From: Nostoc linckia z4
GTDB taxonomy: Bacteria > Cyanobacteriota > Cyanobacteriia > Cyanobacteriales > Nostocaceae
Reading direction: 5' to 3'
Length of the DNA: 64,000 nt
NCBI RefSeq assembly: GCF_002608075.1
Contig: NZ_LAHA01000001.1
Span: 169,487 to 233,486, forward strand
Below the pieces are notes generated by a model. The model was not told the DNA's origin, searched no databases, and saw only the letters and a program-made list of their open reading frames with translations. Below are positions 16,066 to 23,939 of the stretch, piece after piece; the first letter of the stretch is position 1, and each line of letters begins with the position of its first letter. Both the position numbers and the translations under genes were made by a program.

Positions 16066-16983
16066 ATGTTAACTACGTCCACCCAACTAACAATCGAAAG
16101 CATATACACAGACGGTGCTTGCACCGGTAACCCCGGCCCTGGTGGCTGGGGTGTTGTTGTCTACTTCAGTGATGGCTCAATTCACGAAATGGGCGATGCA
16201 TCCCCCCACACCACCAATAATAAAATGGAAATGCAAGCGGCGATCGCTGCTCTCCAATTTTTGCAAACATCTCAACAAGCCAAACCCATCACCCTTTACA
16301 CTGACAGCGAATATCTAATTAACTGCGTTACCAAGTGGGTGAAAGGCTGGAAAAAGAAAGGCTGGAAAAAATCAGACGGTAACCCCGTCCAAAACCAAGA
16401 CCTTTTGGAAATTTTAGATGAACTAAATAGCGAACAAGTAAAATGGCAATATGTCAAGGGGCATTCTGGTAACATCGGTAACGAACGTTGTGATGCGATC
16501 GCTCGCAGCTATGCCAGTGGTAAAATCCCTTCCTTACAGCAATTGTCTTCCACAAATGTTTACAAAAATTTACCTAATACAAATGAAATAAATGTAGCAA
16601 AAGTAGCTGATTATGACAAAAGTTATAGAATAATTAACCAAAATACACAACAAGTCACTACTTCTGCACCAGAAAGAACCATTATGGAACCATCAACCGG
16701 GCCAGCTGCGGCCGCAACCGACGAAAAATCCTCAGAAATTAGAGTCTTGCAACTCCGCAACTTGGTCGAAACTCTACGCATAGCTGACGAAATATCAGAA
16801 AAAGGTTACTTAATCACCAGTTCCGAATTAGCAGATTTAATGGATGTCCACGCCAGCGCTGTTACCAGTAGGGGAGATCAATGGCGTTGGCGAAATTGGA
16901 TAGTGTCACGAGTCCGCCGTGAAGGAAATCAAATTCTTTGGGAACTAGAACGGGGAGATCGAGTAGGGACGGAAGAGGAGTGA
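16066..16983 (+). CDS. rnhA: ribonuclease HI with C-terminal cyanobacterial extension
   Basis: 305 residues from MLTTSTQ (an upstream in-frame start exists at 16039). The RNase H core occupies about residues 10-150, with Asp16 (YTDGACTGNPGPGG), Glu55 (NKMEMQAA), Asp80 (YTDSEYL) and Asp143, and His133 in VKGHSGN. It degrades RNA in RNA-DNA hybrids. Beyond a linker, residues about 225-300 form a separate basic, Trp-rich segment (SSELADLMDVHASAV, DQWRWRNWIVSRVRREG) that looks like a winged-helix nucleic-acid-binding domain. This roughly doubles the usual length of a bacterial RNase HI. Confidence 0.93.
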   Translation: MLTTSTQLTIESIYTDGACTGNPGPGGWGVVVYFSDGSIHEMGDASPHTTNNKMEMQAAIAALQFLQTSQQAKPITLYTDSEYLINCVTKWVKGWKKKGWKKSDGNPVQNQDLLEILDELNSEQVKWQYVKGHSGNIGNERCDAIARSYASGKIPSLQQLSSTNVYKNLPNTNEINVAKVADYDKSYRIINQNTQQVTTSAPERTIMEPSTGPAAAATDEKSSEIRVLQLRNLVETLRIADEISEKGYLITSSELADLMDVHASAVTSRGDQWRWRNWIVSRVRREGNQILWELERGDRVGTEEE

Positions 16984-17108
16984 GGGGGATGGGGGGATGG
17001 GGAGATGGGGAGATGGGGGAAAGGTTAAAGGGAAAAGGGGAAAGGGATAAATTTAACCTTTCCCCCTTACCCCTTTCCCTTTCACCATATCCAATGCCCC
17101 ATGCCCCA
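16984..17108. repeat. STRR minisatellite cassette
   Basis: GGGGATGGGGAGATGG units, then GGGAAAAGG purine units, a central ATAAATTTAACC turn, CCCTTTCC units and CCCCATG heptamers. It separates the convergent rnhA and cruG genes and could form a long imperfect hairpin. Confidence 0.8.
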
Positions 17109-17112
17109 TGCC

Positions 17113-18342
17113 CTACCCACCATATACTCTTCCCCGCCATTGACGTGGGGTGCGGAATGCAGATAAGAAGATTCGTAGCACTGCTAGGGGATCGGCGAAA
17201 GGGGAAAGCCAGAATAACCAGCTTGCTTTGGCACTATGGCGATCGTAGGAAGGTGCGATCGCCAATAGCATACCAAAGCGAATCGTCAGTAGGAATAAAT
17301 TCAGACCCACTAGGAGAATTGAGGGGGTGGGTAGAGACGCAATTAATGATGGTTCTAGTGAGTGGGAAAGAGAAATTAACAAGAAAGTCAAAATTATTAA
17401 AAGTGGTAAACCTTGGACTGCAAAAAGTAGCCATAAATCTGCCCACAGCTGAGAAGGAGAAGTTGCATCTTTGAGGTCTAGACTGCGTCCCCATTCCTTC
17501 CACGTTTCCATCGCCCCTTCATACATCCGTACTTTTAGTACTTTTGCGCCATCTAAAAAGCCTACTTTATAACCTTGGATAGCAATATTCCGTGCCAAGG
17601 TGACATCATCACAAAAAGAACTACTGGCGCTGCTGTAACCACCCACAGCTGCTAAAACTGAACGACGACACAAAAAACACTGGCCATTTGCCATTACCCG
17701 TTCTGGCTGTTGTGTATTAATGCCGGCTGGGTCAAATCGGTAAAGCAAAGTCATCAACAAAGCCGGTTGTAGCCAGCATTCCCCTGGATATTTGAGAATA
17801 AACTGGGGCGAAAGGGAAACTAAGTCATAACCTTGTGCTTGTGCCGTCTTTATTAACCCAGCCACCAACCCCGGATGCGGTTGAATATCAGCGTCCAGCC
17901 CCAGAAACCATTCACTACCTTCAGAACTATATAAAAAACCATTATGCAACGCCCAAGGACGACCCACCCAACCAGAGGGTAAAGGGTCATCTGTCATCAA
18001 GCGAAAGCGCGGATCTGTTTGCTGTATTGCCTTGACCAAATCCGGAGTTCCATCACTGGAATTGCTATCTACAACAACAACTTCCCGAACTTCATAGCTT
18101 TGGCGACTCAAACCAGCCAAAAGAGGGCTAATACGAAGCGCTTCATTCAGTGTAGGAACAACAACACTCACTTTACCCAACATTTCCGGCGTCGGCTGTT
18201 GCGGTTTTATTGGTGGATGGCGTCTGGGCCCCTTCACCAAACGCGAAAGTAGAATCCCCGTTGCTGGTACTTGGATAAGCAGCAATAAAAGCGAGATGGC
18301 ACTTTCTAGTATTAAGTTGTCAAGGAATTGGGCATTGGGCAT
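17113..18342 (-). CDS. cruG: carotenoid 2'-O-glycosyltransferase CruG
   Basis: 409 residues: an N-terminal membrane helix, a GT2 domain with VVVPTLNEALRI, VVDSNSSDGTPDLV, GLDADIQPHPGLV and SFCDDVTLARNIA, and hydrophobic C-terminal helices. It follows a cruF gene in the same orientation, the pairing known in cyanobacteria that make myxoxanthophyll-type glycosides. CruG attaches the sugar at the 2' hydroxyl of the psi end. The N-terminal MPNAQFLDN includes translated repeat sequence, so the true start may lie a few codons later. The name rests on the cruF neighbour plus the GT2 architecture. Confidence 0.86.
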   Translation of the reverse strand: MPNAQFLDNLILESAISLLLLLIQVPATGILLSRLVKGPRRHPPIKPQQPTPEMLGKVSVVVPTLNEALRISPLLAGLSRQSYEVREVVVVDSNSSDGTPDLVKAIQQTDPRFRLMTDDPLPSGWVGRPWALHNGFLYSSEGSEWFLGLDADIQPHPGLVAGLIKTAQAQGYDLVSLSPQFILKYPGECWLQPALLMTLLYRFDPAGINTQQPERVMANGQCFLCRRSVLAAVGGYSSASSSFCDDVTLARNIAIQGYKVGFLDGAKVLKVRMYEGAMETWKEWGRSLDLKDATSPSQLWADLWLLFAVQGLPLLIILTFLLISLSHSLEPSLIASLPTPSILLVGLNLFLLTIRFGMLLAIAPSYDRHSAKASWLFWLSPFADPLAVLRIFLSAFRTPRQWRGRVYGG

Positions 18343-18458
18343 TGGGGGTGTTGACTGTTGAGTGTTGACTGTTGATTGTTGACTGTTGACTGTTGACTGT
18401 TACAGAGGAATTATTTTCCTTGTCTCCCTTGTCTCCCTTGTCTCCCTTGTCTCCCTTG
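18343..18458. repeat. STRR array (TTGACTG and TCTCCCTTG units)
   Basis: About eight TGTTGACTG-derived heptamers are followed by five tandem 9-base TCTCCCTTG units. It fills the cruF-cruG gap. Confidence 0.85.
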
Positions 18459-18459
18459 T

Positions 18460-19368
18460 CTATTTCAAAACAACTTTAACGCTGGCTGCTGGGGCTTCTT
18501 GAGGTACTGGTTCAATGGCAACTTGAGCGGGTGTGGTTGAACTTCTCAACCACAGTGTCACGGCGGGAATTACGCCTAGCACTGAGCCGAGTAACACGGG
18601 GATGAAGAAGCCACTTGCTAAGCTGAGTCCGGCGGCAAAGGCGAAGTTACTTAAATAAATTGCTAAGGGGAGATTAAGTTGCGATCGCTCTAATTTTATC
18701 GAGGTTTTTCTCCACAATAACCCTGCGATACTCATAAATAATGCACTAGTGCCAAACCATCCTGCATAGTTCTGGTAAGGTGTTCCAAAGAATTCTCCTG
18801 GTTGTTCCCAATACCAAAAGGGTAGAGAAGATTGACTCATTGCTGGTTCTAAAGCAAAGTCCCAGCAAGTGAACAGCAACGCACCAACGGCTACAGCAGC
18901 AATATGCCGTGCCAAACTCGGTTTTTGGGCTACCTGCAAACCACATCTGGCTATTAAGTAAGATGACAAGCCAACATAAAACCAAGACAAAGGAATTGTG
19001 AAAGGAACTAGCCCACCAATTTTGTAACCCAAGCCACTCAAATAACTATAATCACCAAATGGAAAACCTGTACTGGTTCCTAATAATTCACTTCCTAGAG
19101 AAATAAACACAGCCGGGAGCATAAATGCTAGCCAAGTTCCTAATCCCAGCGTCCGGTAGGCATAAATAGAAACTGCCACTGTTCCTAAGATAATATCAAC
19201 TACACCGCCGCTAGCCATACTTAACCCTATGGCAGTTTCTCCAACCTGGGATAAATTGAAAATTATGTCGGCATGAGGTAAGACCAGTAACATCCCTGCT
19301 AACCCAAAAGCCTTTGACAATATATGAGCAATGAGGCATACGCGCTCAACAATAACAATTTGTCTCAT
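18460..19368 (-). CDS. cruF: carotenoid 1',2'-hydratase CruF
   Basis: 302 residues and about seven to eight membrane helices, with GTSTGFPFGDYSYLSGLGYKIGG near the middle and CWDFALEPAMS and YWEQPGEFFGTPYQNYAGWF later. This combination matches the CruF family that hydrates the psi end of gamma-carotene-type carotenoids, forming the hydroxyl later used for myxol glycosides. It is followed by cruG. The protein is integral to the membrane where carotenoids are made. Assignment is based on these distinctive motifs and the gene pair. Confidence 0.92.
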   Translation of the reverse strand: MRQIVIVERVCLIAHILSKAFGLAGMLLVLPHADIIFNLSQVGETAIGLSMASGGVVDIILGTVAVSIYAYRTLGLGTWLAFMLPAVFISLGSELLGTSTGFPFGDYSYLSGLGYKIGGLVPFTIPLSWFYVGLSSYLIARCGLQVAQKPSLARHIAAVAVGALLFTCWDFALEPAMSQSSLPFWYWEQPGEFFGTPYQNYAGWFGTSALFMSIAGLLWRKTSIKLERSQLNLPLAIYLSNFAFAAGLSLASGFFIPVLLGSVLGVIPAVTLWLRSSTTPAQVAIEPVPQEAPAASVKVVLK

Positions 19369-19542
19369 GATTATTCCTTAACTAAGATGTGACACACGGC
19401 TACTCGGCTGCTAATAGTTTACAAATCTTTATCAATATATTTAACTACTTTGTGCTGTAATTCTCAAACTTGTTTGCGTTGCTTGACAAAGCATGGCAGG
19501 CTATAAGTGAAACTAAGTCTCCATAGTAGTCCTAAATCATTT

Positions 19543-19650
19543 GGGGACTTCCAACTAAAAAAATATTCCACAGAAGAGTGTTGACGGTTGACGGTTGACA
19601 GTCAGCAGTCAACGACTTGAACCGGAATAATTTATTTTTTGGATTTCCCT
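19543..19650. mobile_element. MITE-like element, family C (copy 1)
   Basis: It starts GGGGACTTCCAACTAAAAAAA and ends ATTTTTTGGATTTCCC, an imperfect terminal inverted repeat, with TTGACGG heptamers inside. Copies lie at 20306-20416, 21808-21898, 22244-22531, 25408-25494 and 52537-52648. The rest of the cruF-19814 gap shows more TTGACTG heptamers near 19727-19750 and no gene. Confidence 0.7.
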
Positions 19651-19813
19651 TGTGAAACCTTACTGTCCAGGCTGTTGTTTGACCGAAACACCAAACTTTC
19701 GACTCACCACTGGTCTCTATTGACTACAGTCAACAGTCAACAGTCAACTACCACCACTGGTATCGACTTAGTAATGAAATAACGCTTTAGCCCTGTACTG
19801 GTGATATCAACCC

Positions 19814-20263
19814 ATGCCAATTTTGAAAAGAGTTCCTTGGGTGTCCCTAGCGGTAGTGTTGCTTAGCTACAGTACTTTGGGCTGGGTAATATCTGAAACA
19901 CATCCTCCTCTGTTTGTATGGCCAGCGATCGTAGTTTCTATCTTGCTGTTAATACTAATTTTGACAACTCCTTGGCCAAAGGTGACATATTACTACACTC
20001 TTTTGTTTGAATCAAATGTCAGAGCTTTTGGAGTTGCCGTGTTAGCGGCTTTCTTGTTCTTTATTATGCTTGCTTGGTTTAGAGTCTTTCTTGATACCTT
20101 ACTGATTATTTCAGCAACTATATTACTCAGGATAGACTTTCAAGTAGCTGAACTCAAGAGAAAACTAGCTTTTTGGAGTGCGTCTCTTGCTTCATTAACT
20201 GGTTTGGTCTTGGGTGCGCTGATCTACAAATTAGTAAATTCTGAAATTTCACTAAAATTCTGA
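19814..20263 (+). CDS. four-helix membrane protein of unknown function
   Basis: 149 residues, strongly hydrophobic, with about four predicted membrane segments: residues 8-26, 34-52, 70-90 and 122-142. The short charged stretch VAELKRKLAF lies before the last one. No catalytic or transport motif is recognised. It stands alone between repeat-bearing gaps, so context gives no help. Coding is supported by good length, an ATG start and normal composition. Confidence 0.65.
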   Translation: MPILKRVPWVSLAVVLLSYSTLGWVISETHPPLFVWPAIVVSILLLILILTTPWPKVTYYYTLLFESNVRAFGVAVLAAFLFFIMLAWFRVFLDTLLIISATILLRIDFQVAELKRKLAFWSASLASLTGLVLGALIYKLVNSEISLKF

Positions 20264-20305
20264 AATCAAGAGTTATAAATGACAGCTTAAAAGTTAGAAA
20301 TTTTA

Positions 20306-20416
20306 GGGACTTCCAAATAAAAAAATATTCCCTAGAAAACAGTTAACTGTTAACTGTCCACAGTCAACAGTCAACAGTCAACTACCATCTGCTGTTGTTT
20401 ATTTTTTGGAGTTCCT
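20306..20416. mobile_element. MITE-like element, family C (copy 2)
   Basis: It starts GGGACTTCCAAATAAAAAAA and ends TTTATTTTTTGGAGTTCC, with GTTAACTG/CAGTCAACA heptamers inside that can pair with each other. Confidence 0.75.
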
Positions 20417-20423
20417 TTATTGT

Positions 20424-21197
20424 TTAAAACCCAATGTTTTCAAACAGCAACACAGACAGAAAAAAATCTGTGATAAAAATTGACACCCAACTAGTCACAA
20501 CTGCTTTTGTTGCTGATTCTCCTACTTCTTTTGCTCCTCCCTTAGTAGTTAATCCCCAATTACAGCCAATAACAGCAACTAGCATCCCGAAAATGAACCC
20601 TTTGAGTAAAATAATGAACAAATCTGAGGGTTCTAGAAAATCTCTGACTGATTCTAAAAAAATTTCTGGGACAATTTCGTAAAACTGCCATGCAGCAAAA
20701 ACTCCGCCGATGAGACCCATCATTAAAGCAAAAACTGTCATTAAAGGTACCATCAAACAACAAGCAATTACTCTAGGAAGTACAAGATAATCAATGGGAT
20801 CGGTTTTGAGCATATAAAGTGCATCAATTTGCTCTGTGACTCGCATTGCACCTATTTCAGCTGCAAAAGCAGAACCTACTTGTCCCGCCATAATACTAGC
20901 GGTCAAAATTGGGGCCAATTCTCTGCAAAATGCCAATGCAAAAGCACCCCCCACAACATTGACCGCACCAAATCGCACTAATTCTCTCGCTGTTTGAATA
21001 GTAAAAATCATTCCTGCAAAACCGCCCACAAGCAAAACTGGGGAGATAGAACCCGGCCCAGCAGTCACTAGATGTTGCATAATCTTGCGGTAATAGGTTT
21101 TACCTTGGAGTAAATGCAGCCACACTTGACCAAAGAGCAGTAGTGCAGCAAAACAGCGTACAATCCAATATTGTTCAAAATTTGTTTTTGGTTGCAA
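20424..21197 (-). CDS. MlaE-family lipid ABC transporter permease
   Basis: 257 residues with five to six membrane helices and the MlaE/YrbE signature: GFAGMIFTIQTARELVRFGA, AFCRELAPILTASIMAGQVGSAFAAEIGAMRVTEQIDAL, then LPRVIACCLMVPLMT and KGFIFGMLVAVIGCNWGLTTKGGAKEVGESATKAVV. Family members form the membrane part of transporters that move phospholipids or related lipids between membranes. The MlaF-type ATPase and MCE-domain partners are not in this window. It is divergent from a small secreted protein gene. Confidence 0.93.
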   Translation of the reverse strand: MQPKTNFEQYWIVRCFAALLLFGQVWLHLLQGKTYYRKIMQHLVTAGPGSISPVLLVGGFAGMIFTIQTARELVRFGAVNVVGGAFALAFCRELAPILTASIMAGQVGSAFAAEIGAMRVTEQIDALYMLKTDPIDYLVLPRVIACCLMVPLMTVFALMMGLIGGVFAAWQFYEIVPEIFLESVRDFLEPSDLFIILLKGFIFGMLVAVIGCNWGLTTKGGAKEVGESATKAVVTSWVSIFITDFFLSVLLFENIGF

Positions 21198-21253
21198 TTC
21201 AAAGAGTTGGAAATTTAATAATATTTCTCATAATGTAATGTTAATAATCATTT

Positions 21254-21562
21254 ATGAACAGTATAAGATATACTTTTTTTGTGTTGCTATTAATACTCTC
21301 ATTTTTATTAGCATTTCCAGCTTTTGCATCGGTGTGCCGTAATTACAATGGTCATCAGATTTGTATTCTCAGTATTAATCGTAGTGCTAAAAACTATTGG
21401 GAATACAGGGCATCTGTCAGTGTAGATGGAGTAAAAACGCCCATTGAGGTTTACAATTGCCGTCAACGATTTAAGATTCAACAAAATGGAACTATTTTGC
21501 CTTTCGAGGAAAATAGTGCTGGTGAAATGATATGTAGTTTTTTTAATTCTTCTGGGCGCTAA
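21254..21562 (+). CDS. small secreted protein, cysteine-containing
   Basis: 102 residues. An N-terminal signal peptide (hydrophobic residues 7-25, cleavage probably after AFA) leads to a mature part of about 77 residues with four cysteines: CRNYNGHQIC, YNCRQRF and MICSFF. Two disulfides in the periplasm or outside are plausible. The function is not recognised. It is divergent from the MlaE-type permease with a 56-base intergenic region. Confidence 0.65.
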   Translation: MNSIRYTFFVLLLILSFLLAFPAFASVCRNYNGHQICILSINRSAKNYWEYRASVSVDGVKTPIEVYNCRQRFKIQQNGTILPFEENSAGEMICSFFNSSGR

Positions 21563-21647
21563 ATACCCGCCAGATAATTAAAACGGTGAAACCTAGATAG
21601 GCTAATACAGTTAACCATTCTTGCCAGCTACCAGATATATTGTTCAT
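21543..21647 (-). CDS. candidate 34-residue single-helix membrane protein
   Basis: An ATG-to-TAA frame coding for 34 residues: a polar N-terminus (MNNISGSWQEW), one hydrophobic helix (LTVLAYLGFTVLIIW) and a positively charged end (RVFSAQKN). The shape is typical of small cyanobacterial membrane subunits, but I do not recognise the family. It overlaps the 3' end of the secreted-protein gene on the other strand by 20 bases. No clear Shine-Dalgarno site is visible. Confidence 0.35.
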   Translation of the reverse strand: MNNISGSWQEWLTVLAYLGFTVLIIWRVFSAQKN

Positions 21648-21672
21648 CAGCAAAAGCCAAAAATAAATACTT

Positions 21673-21795
21673 TAGGACTTACGCAACTGGCATATTATTT
21701 TAAGTTTGTAGTAAGGACTTTAGTCCTCTAATAAGGACTGAAGTCCTTACTACAAGCAAAAAAAATTGATTTTTTGTGACACTTGCGTAAGTCCT
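21673..21795. mobile_element. MITE-like element, family B (variant copy 2)
   Basis: Terminal inverted repeats TAGGACTTACGCAA and TTGCGTAAGTCCT flank a different interior, a hairpin made of AGTAAGGACTTTAGTCCTC and AAGGACTGAAGTCCTTACT. The shared ends with an unrelated centre suggest mobilisation in trans by the same transposase type. Confidence 0.72.
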
Positions 21796-21807
21796 GTACT
21801 TTTATAA

Positions 21808-21898
21808 GGGAACTCCGAAAAATAAACAACAGTACATAGTAGTTGACTGTTGACCGTTAACAGTCTTCTGTGGAATATTTTTTTACTTGGAAGTCCCT
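21808..21898. mobile_element. MITE-like element, family C (copy 3, inverted)
   Basis: It starts GGGAACTCCGAAAAATAAA and ends TTTTTTTACTTGGAAGTCCC, with GTTGACTG heptamers inside. It lies 12 bases after a family B copy. Confidence 0.72.
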
Positions 21899-22183
21899 AG
21901 CAGGGAACAGGGTAATTGCTCTCAAACCTGTTTAATTTTACTTTTTACTCAGCACTGTTTCGCTGAAATTATCAAATACTGTTTCTTTTGTGCCCCTGAG
22001 TCTTGTGTAAACTGCTAGTTGCCTGCTGTATTTTGCTCATGGGGTTGGAGATCAAAATTACTCTAAAAATTTTTCACTAATTTTCCGGAACCAACAATAC
22101 TAGACTGGTATTACATATCAGAGCATCGATAATTATACTGAACTTCTATAACTAGCCTACGGGTAATATAGCCCCATTATTTC

Positions 22184-22212
22184 AAAAGCCCAGTTATCAA
22201 AACTGGGCTTTT
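22184..22212 (+). terminator. orphan intrinsic terminator-like hairpin
   Basis: Perfect 12-bp arms AAAAGCCCAGTT and AACTGGGCTTTT with a 5-base loop. No coding gene ends nearby on either strand; the preceding 280 bases (21899-22183) carry no recognised gene. It may end an unannotated small transcript. Confidence 0.55.
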
Positions 22213-22243
22213 GGTATTTAATATTACGTCTGGTTAAACACTT

Positions 22244-22531
22244 GGGGACTTGGAAGTAAAAAATCAGGACTTACGCAAAAATAACGTAATTGGGTCATTA
22301 CGAGCGATAGCGTACTCCTACCCAGAAGCAAGCTACGCACAGCGTCTGGTAGAGAAGTAATCCCCCCTAACGCTGGGATTGCTTCCCTACACTCCGTTTC
22401 GGTCGCAATGACAATATCGGCGTTGCGTAAGTCCTAAAAATATTTTATTGCTATTGTTGACTGTTGACTGTTGACTGTTGACTGTTAACTGTGAACCGTC
22501 AACAGTCAACAATCAACACTTTAAGTTCCCT
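22244..22531. mobile_element. family C MITE interrupted by a family B MITE
   Basis: The family C end GGGGACTTGGAAGTAAAAAA is followed at 22266-22435 by a family B element (AGGACTTACGCAAAAATAACG to CGTTGCGTAAGTCCT). Then AAAAATATTTTATTGC and GTTGACTG heptamers resume, ending TTAAGTTCCC. In uninterrupted copies the A-run joins directly to ATATT. Confidence 0.72.
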
Positions 22532-22551
22532 AGTTAACTACAAAAGTAAGC

Positions 22552-23706
22552 TTACTTAGCCTGAATTGGGGTTAAAGCTACACCTTTGTAATAATGTCCC
22601 AAAATTTGCAGGTGGTTGACTCCTTGGCGAGCTAAATTGTAGGCTCCCCATTGACTCATACCTAAACCGTGGCCGAAGCCAAGCCCTTGGAGAACAAAGC
22701 TACCATCTGCTGCTTTGGAGACGCTAAAACGGGTACTTTTGAGTTTGAGGGCTGTCCGTACTTGTTCGCCTTGTAAGACTTTCGTGCCTTTGTTGCCGAC
22801 GATTTTCAAGACTTTGACGCTTCTAAAAGGCGAAAATGTTTCTGGAACCATCGCCGTTACACTACCCACTTCAGGAAATTTAGAGCTAATTTCACTGGGC
22901 GAAAAGGTTTTGACCCAATTACATTCGCTGATATTTTGGTCGTAATCTTGGACAGCACGTAGGTAGGGTAAGGAATTTCCCCATACATCTTCGACATTTT
23001 CGGTATGTCCGCCAGAACAAGCATGGAAAACTGAGAGAATAATCTTGTTTTTATAAGTTAGAACTTGCCCTGCTGTTTCATCCACTGCTTTATAAGTAGC
23101 AGGAGATTCACTAATTACACCTTTGTAAATTTGCCAGCGATCGGGGGTGTTGCCTAAATCGTAAACAGGATTATTCCGTTGTTTTTCTCGTTCGTAAAGG
23201 GCATAGGTACGGGCTGCGATCGCCTGGGCTTTCAAAGCTTCCACAGGCCAACTAGCACTCATTTCACCACCAAGAACGCTGTAGAGATACTCTTGGTCGT
23301 CAACCCAGTTAACAGCAGTTAAACCATTTTCTGTGGGGACAACCAAAGTTCTGCCCCGATACCAGCGATCGCCAATGTAAACAAATCCTTTACCTGTCGG
23401 CTCAATCCAAAATAAACCAGACTGCCATTTATCTAAAGCCACTCCACCAGGAACCGCTTGGGCATAAAACGCACTCATGGCCGGTAATTGTCCCAAAGTC
23501 CGGCCTGTACTATCCTTAACGATTCCAGTCGTGGAACTGCCCACTTTTACTTGATTAACTCCCCTCTCGATTGCTACGCGCAAGATTACAGCCGCTTGAG
23601 CTGGGGCAACCAAAGCTATCCATAAAAGAACGCTTATCCACCAGTGACGTATTTTAATCTGGGAAACTAAAGAGCCTAAGTAAAGTTGGAATTTCATGCT
23701 GGTCAT
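22552..23706 (-). CDS. SpoIID/LytB-domain protein, exported
   Basis: 384 residues. A hydrophobic segment at about 22-38 ending in PAQA-A acts as signal peptide or anchor. The SpoIID/LytB domain follows, with SWPVEALKAQAIAARTYALYE near residue 160, CSGGHTENVEDVWG.SLPYLRAV near 235 and the C-terminal GFGHGLGMSQWGAYNLARQG. In Bacillus, SpoIID is a lytic transglycosylase acting on peptidoglycan; the cyanobacterial homologues probably act on the cell wall in the periplasm. No partner gene is adjacent. An internal Met at residue 4 is an alternative start. Confidence 0.9.
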   Translation of the reverse strand: MTSMKFQLYLGSLVSQIKIRHWWISVLLWIALVAPAQAAVILRVAIERGVNQVKVGSSTTGIVKDSTGRTLGQLPAMSAFYAQAVPGGVALDKWQSGLFWIEPTGKGFVYIGDRWYRGRTLVVPTENGLTAVNWVDDQEYLYSVLGGEMSASWPVEALKAQAIAARTYALYEREKQRNNPVYDLGNTPDRWQIYKGVISESPATYKAVDETAGQVLTYKNKIILSVFHACSGGHTENVEDVWGNSLPYLRAVQDYDQNISECNWVKTFSPSEISSKFPEVGSVTAMVPETFSPFRSVKVLKIVGNKGTKVLQGEQVRTALKLKSTRFSVSKAADGSFVLQGLGFGHGLGMSQWGAYNLARQGVNHLQILGHYYKGVALTPIQAK

Positions 23707-23939
23707 CTAAACATCACATTAGTATTGGTTTGACGCTCTCGATTCTGGCGTCTACTACTTTAAGATGAGACACTTCTCCAACGCCGGAGGTTGCCACCTT
23801 TTACTAATTATGCATTTATGTTTAGTTATCAGATGGCAGCCCTAAAGAAATACTTGCCAAAACATTACAGTCTTTGGCAATTTCTTTAGGCAAATCCAAC
23901 AAAATATTGTCCAATTTCGTGAAATTGGCTGTGAAAATA

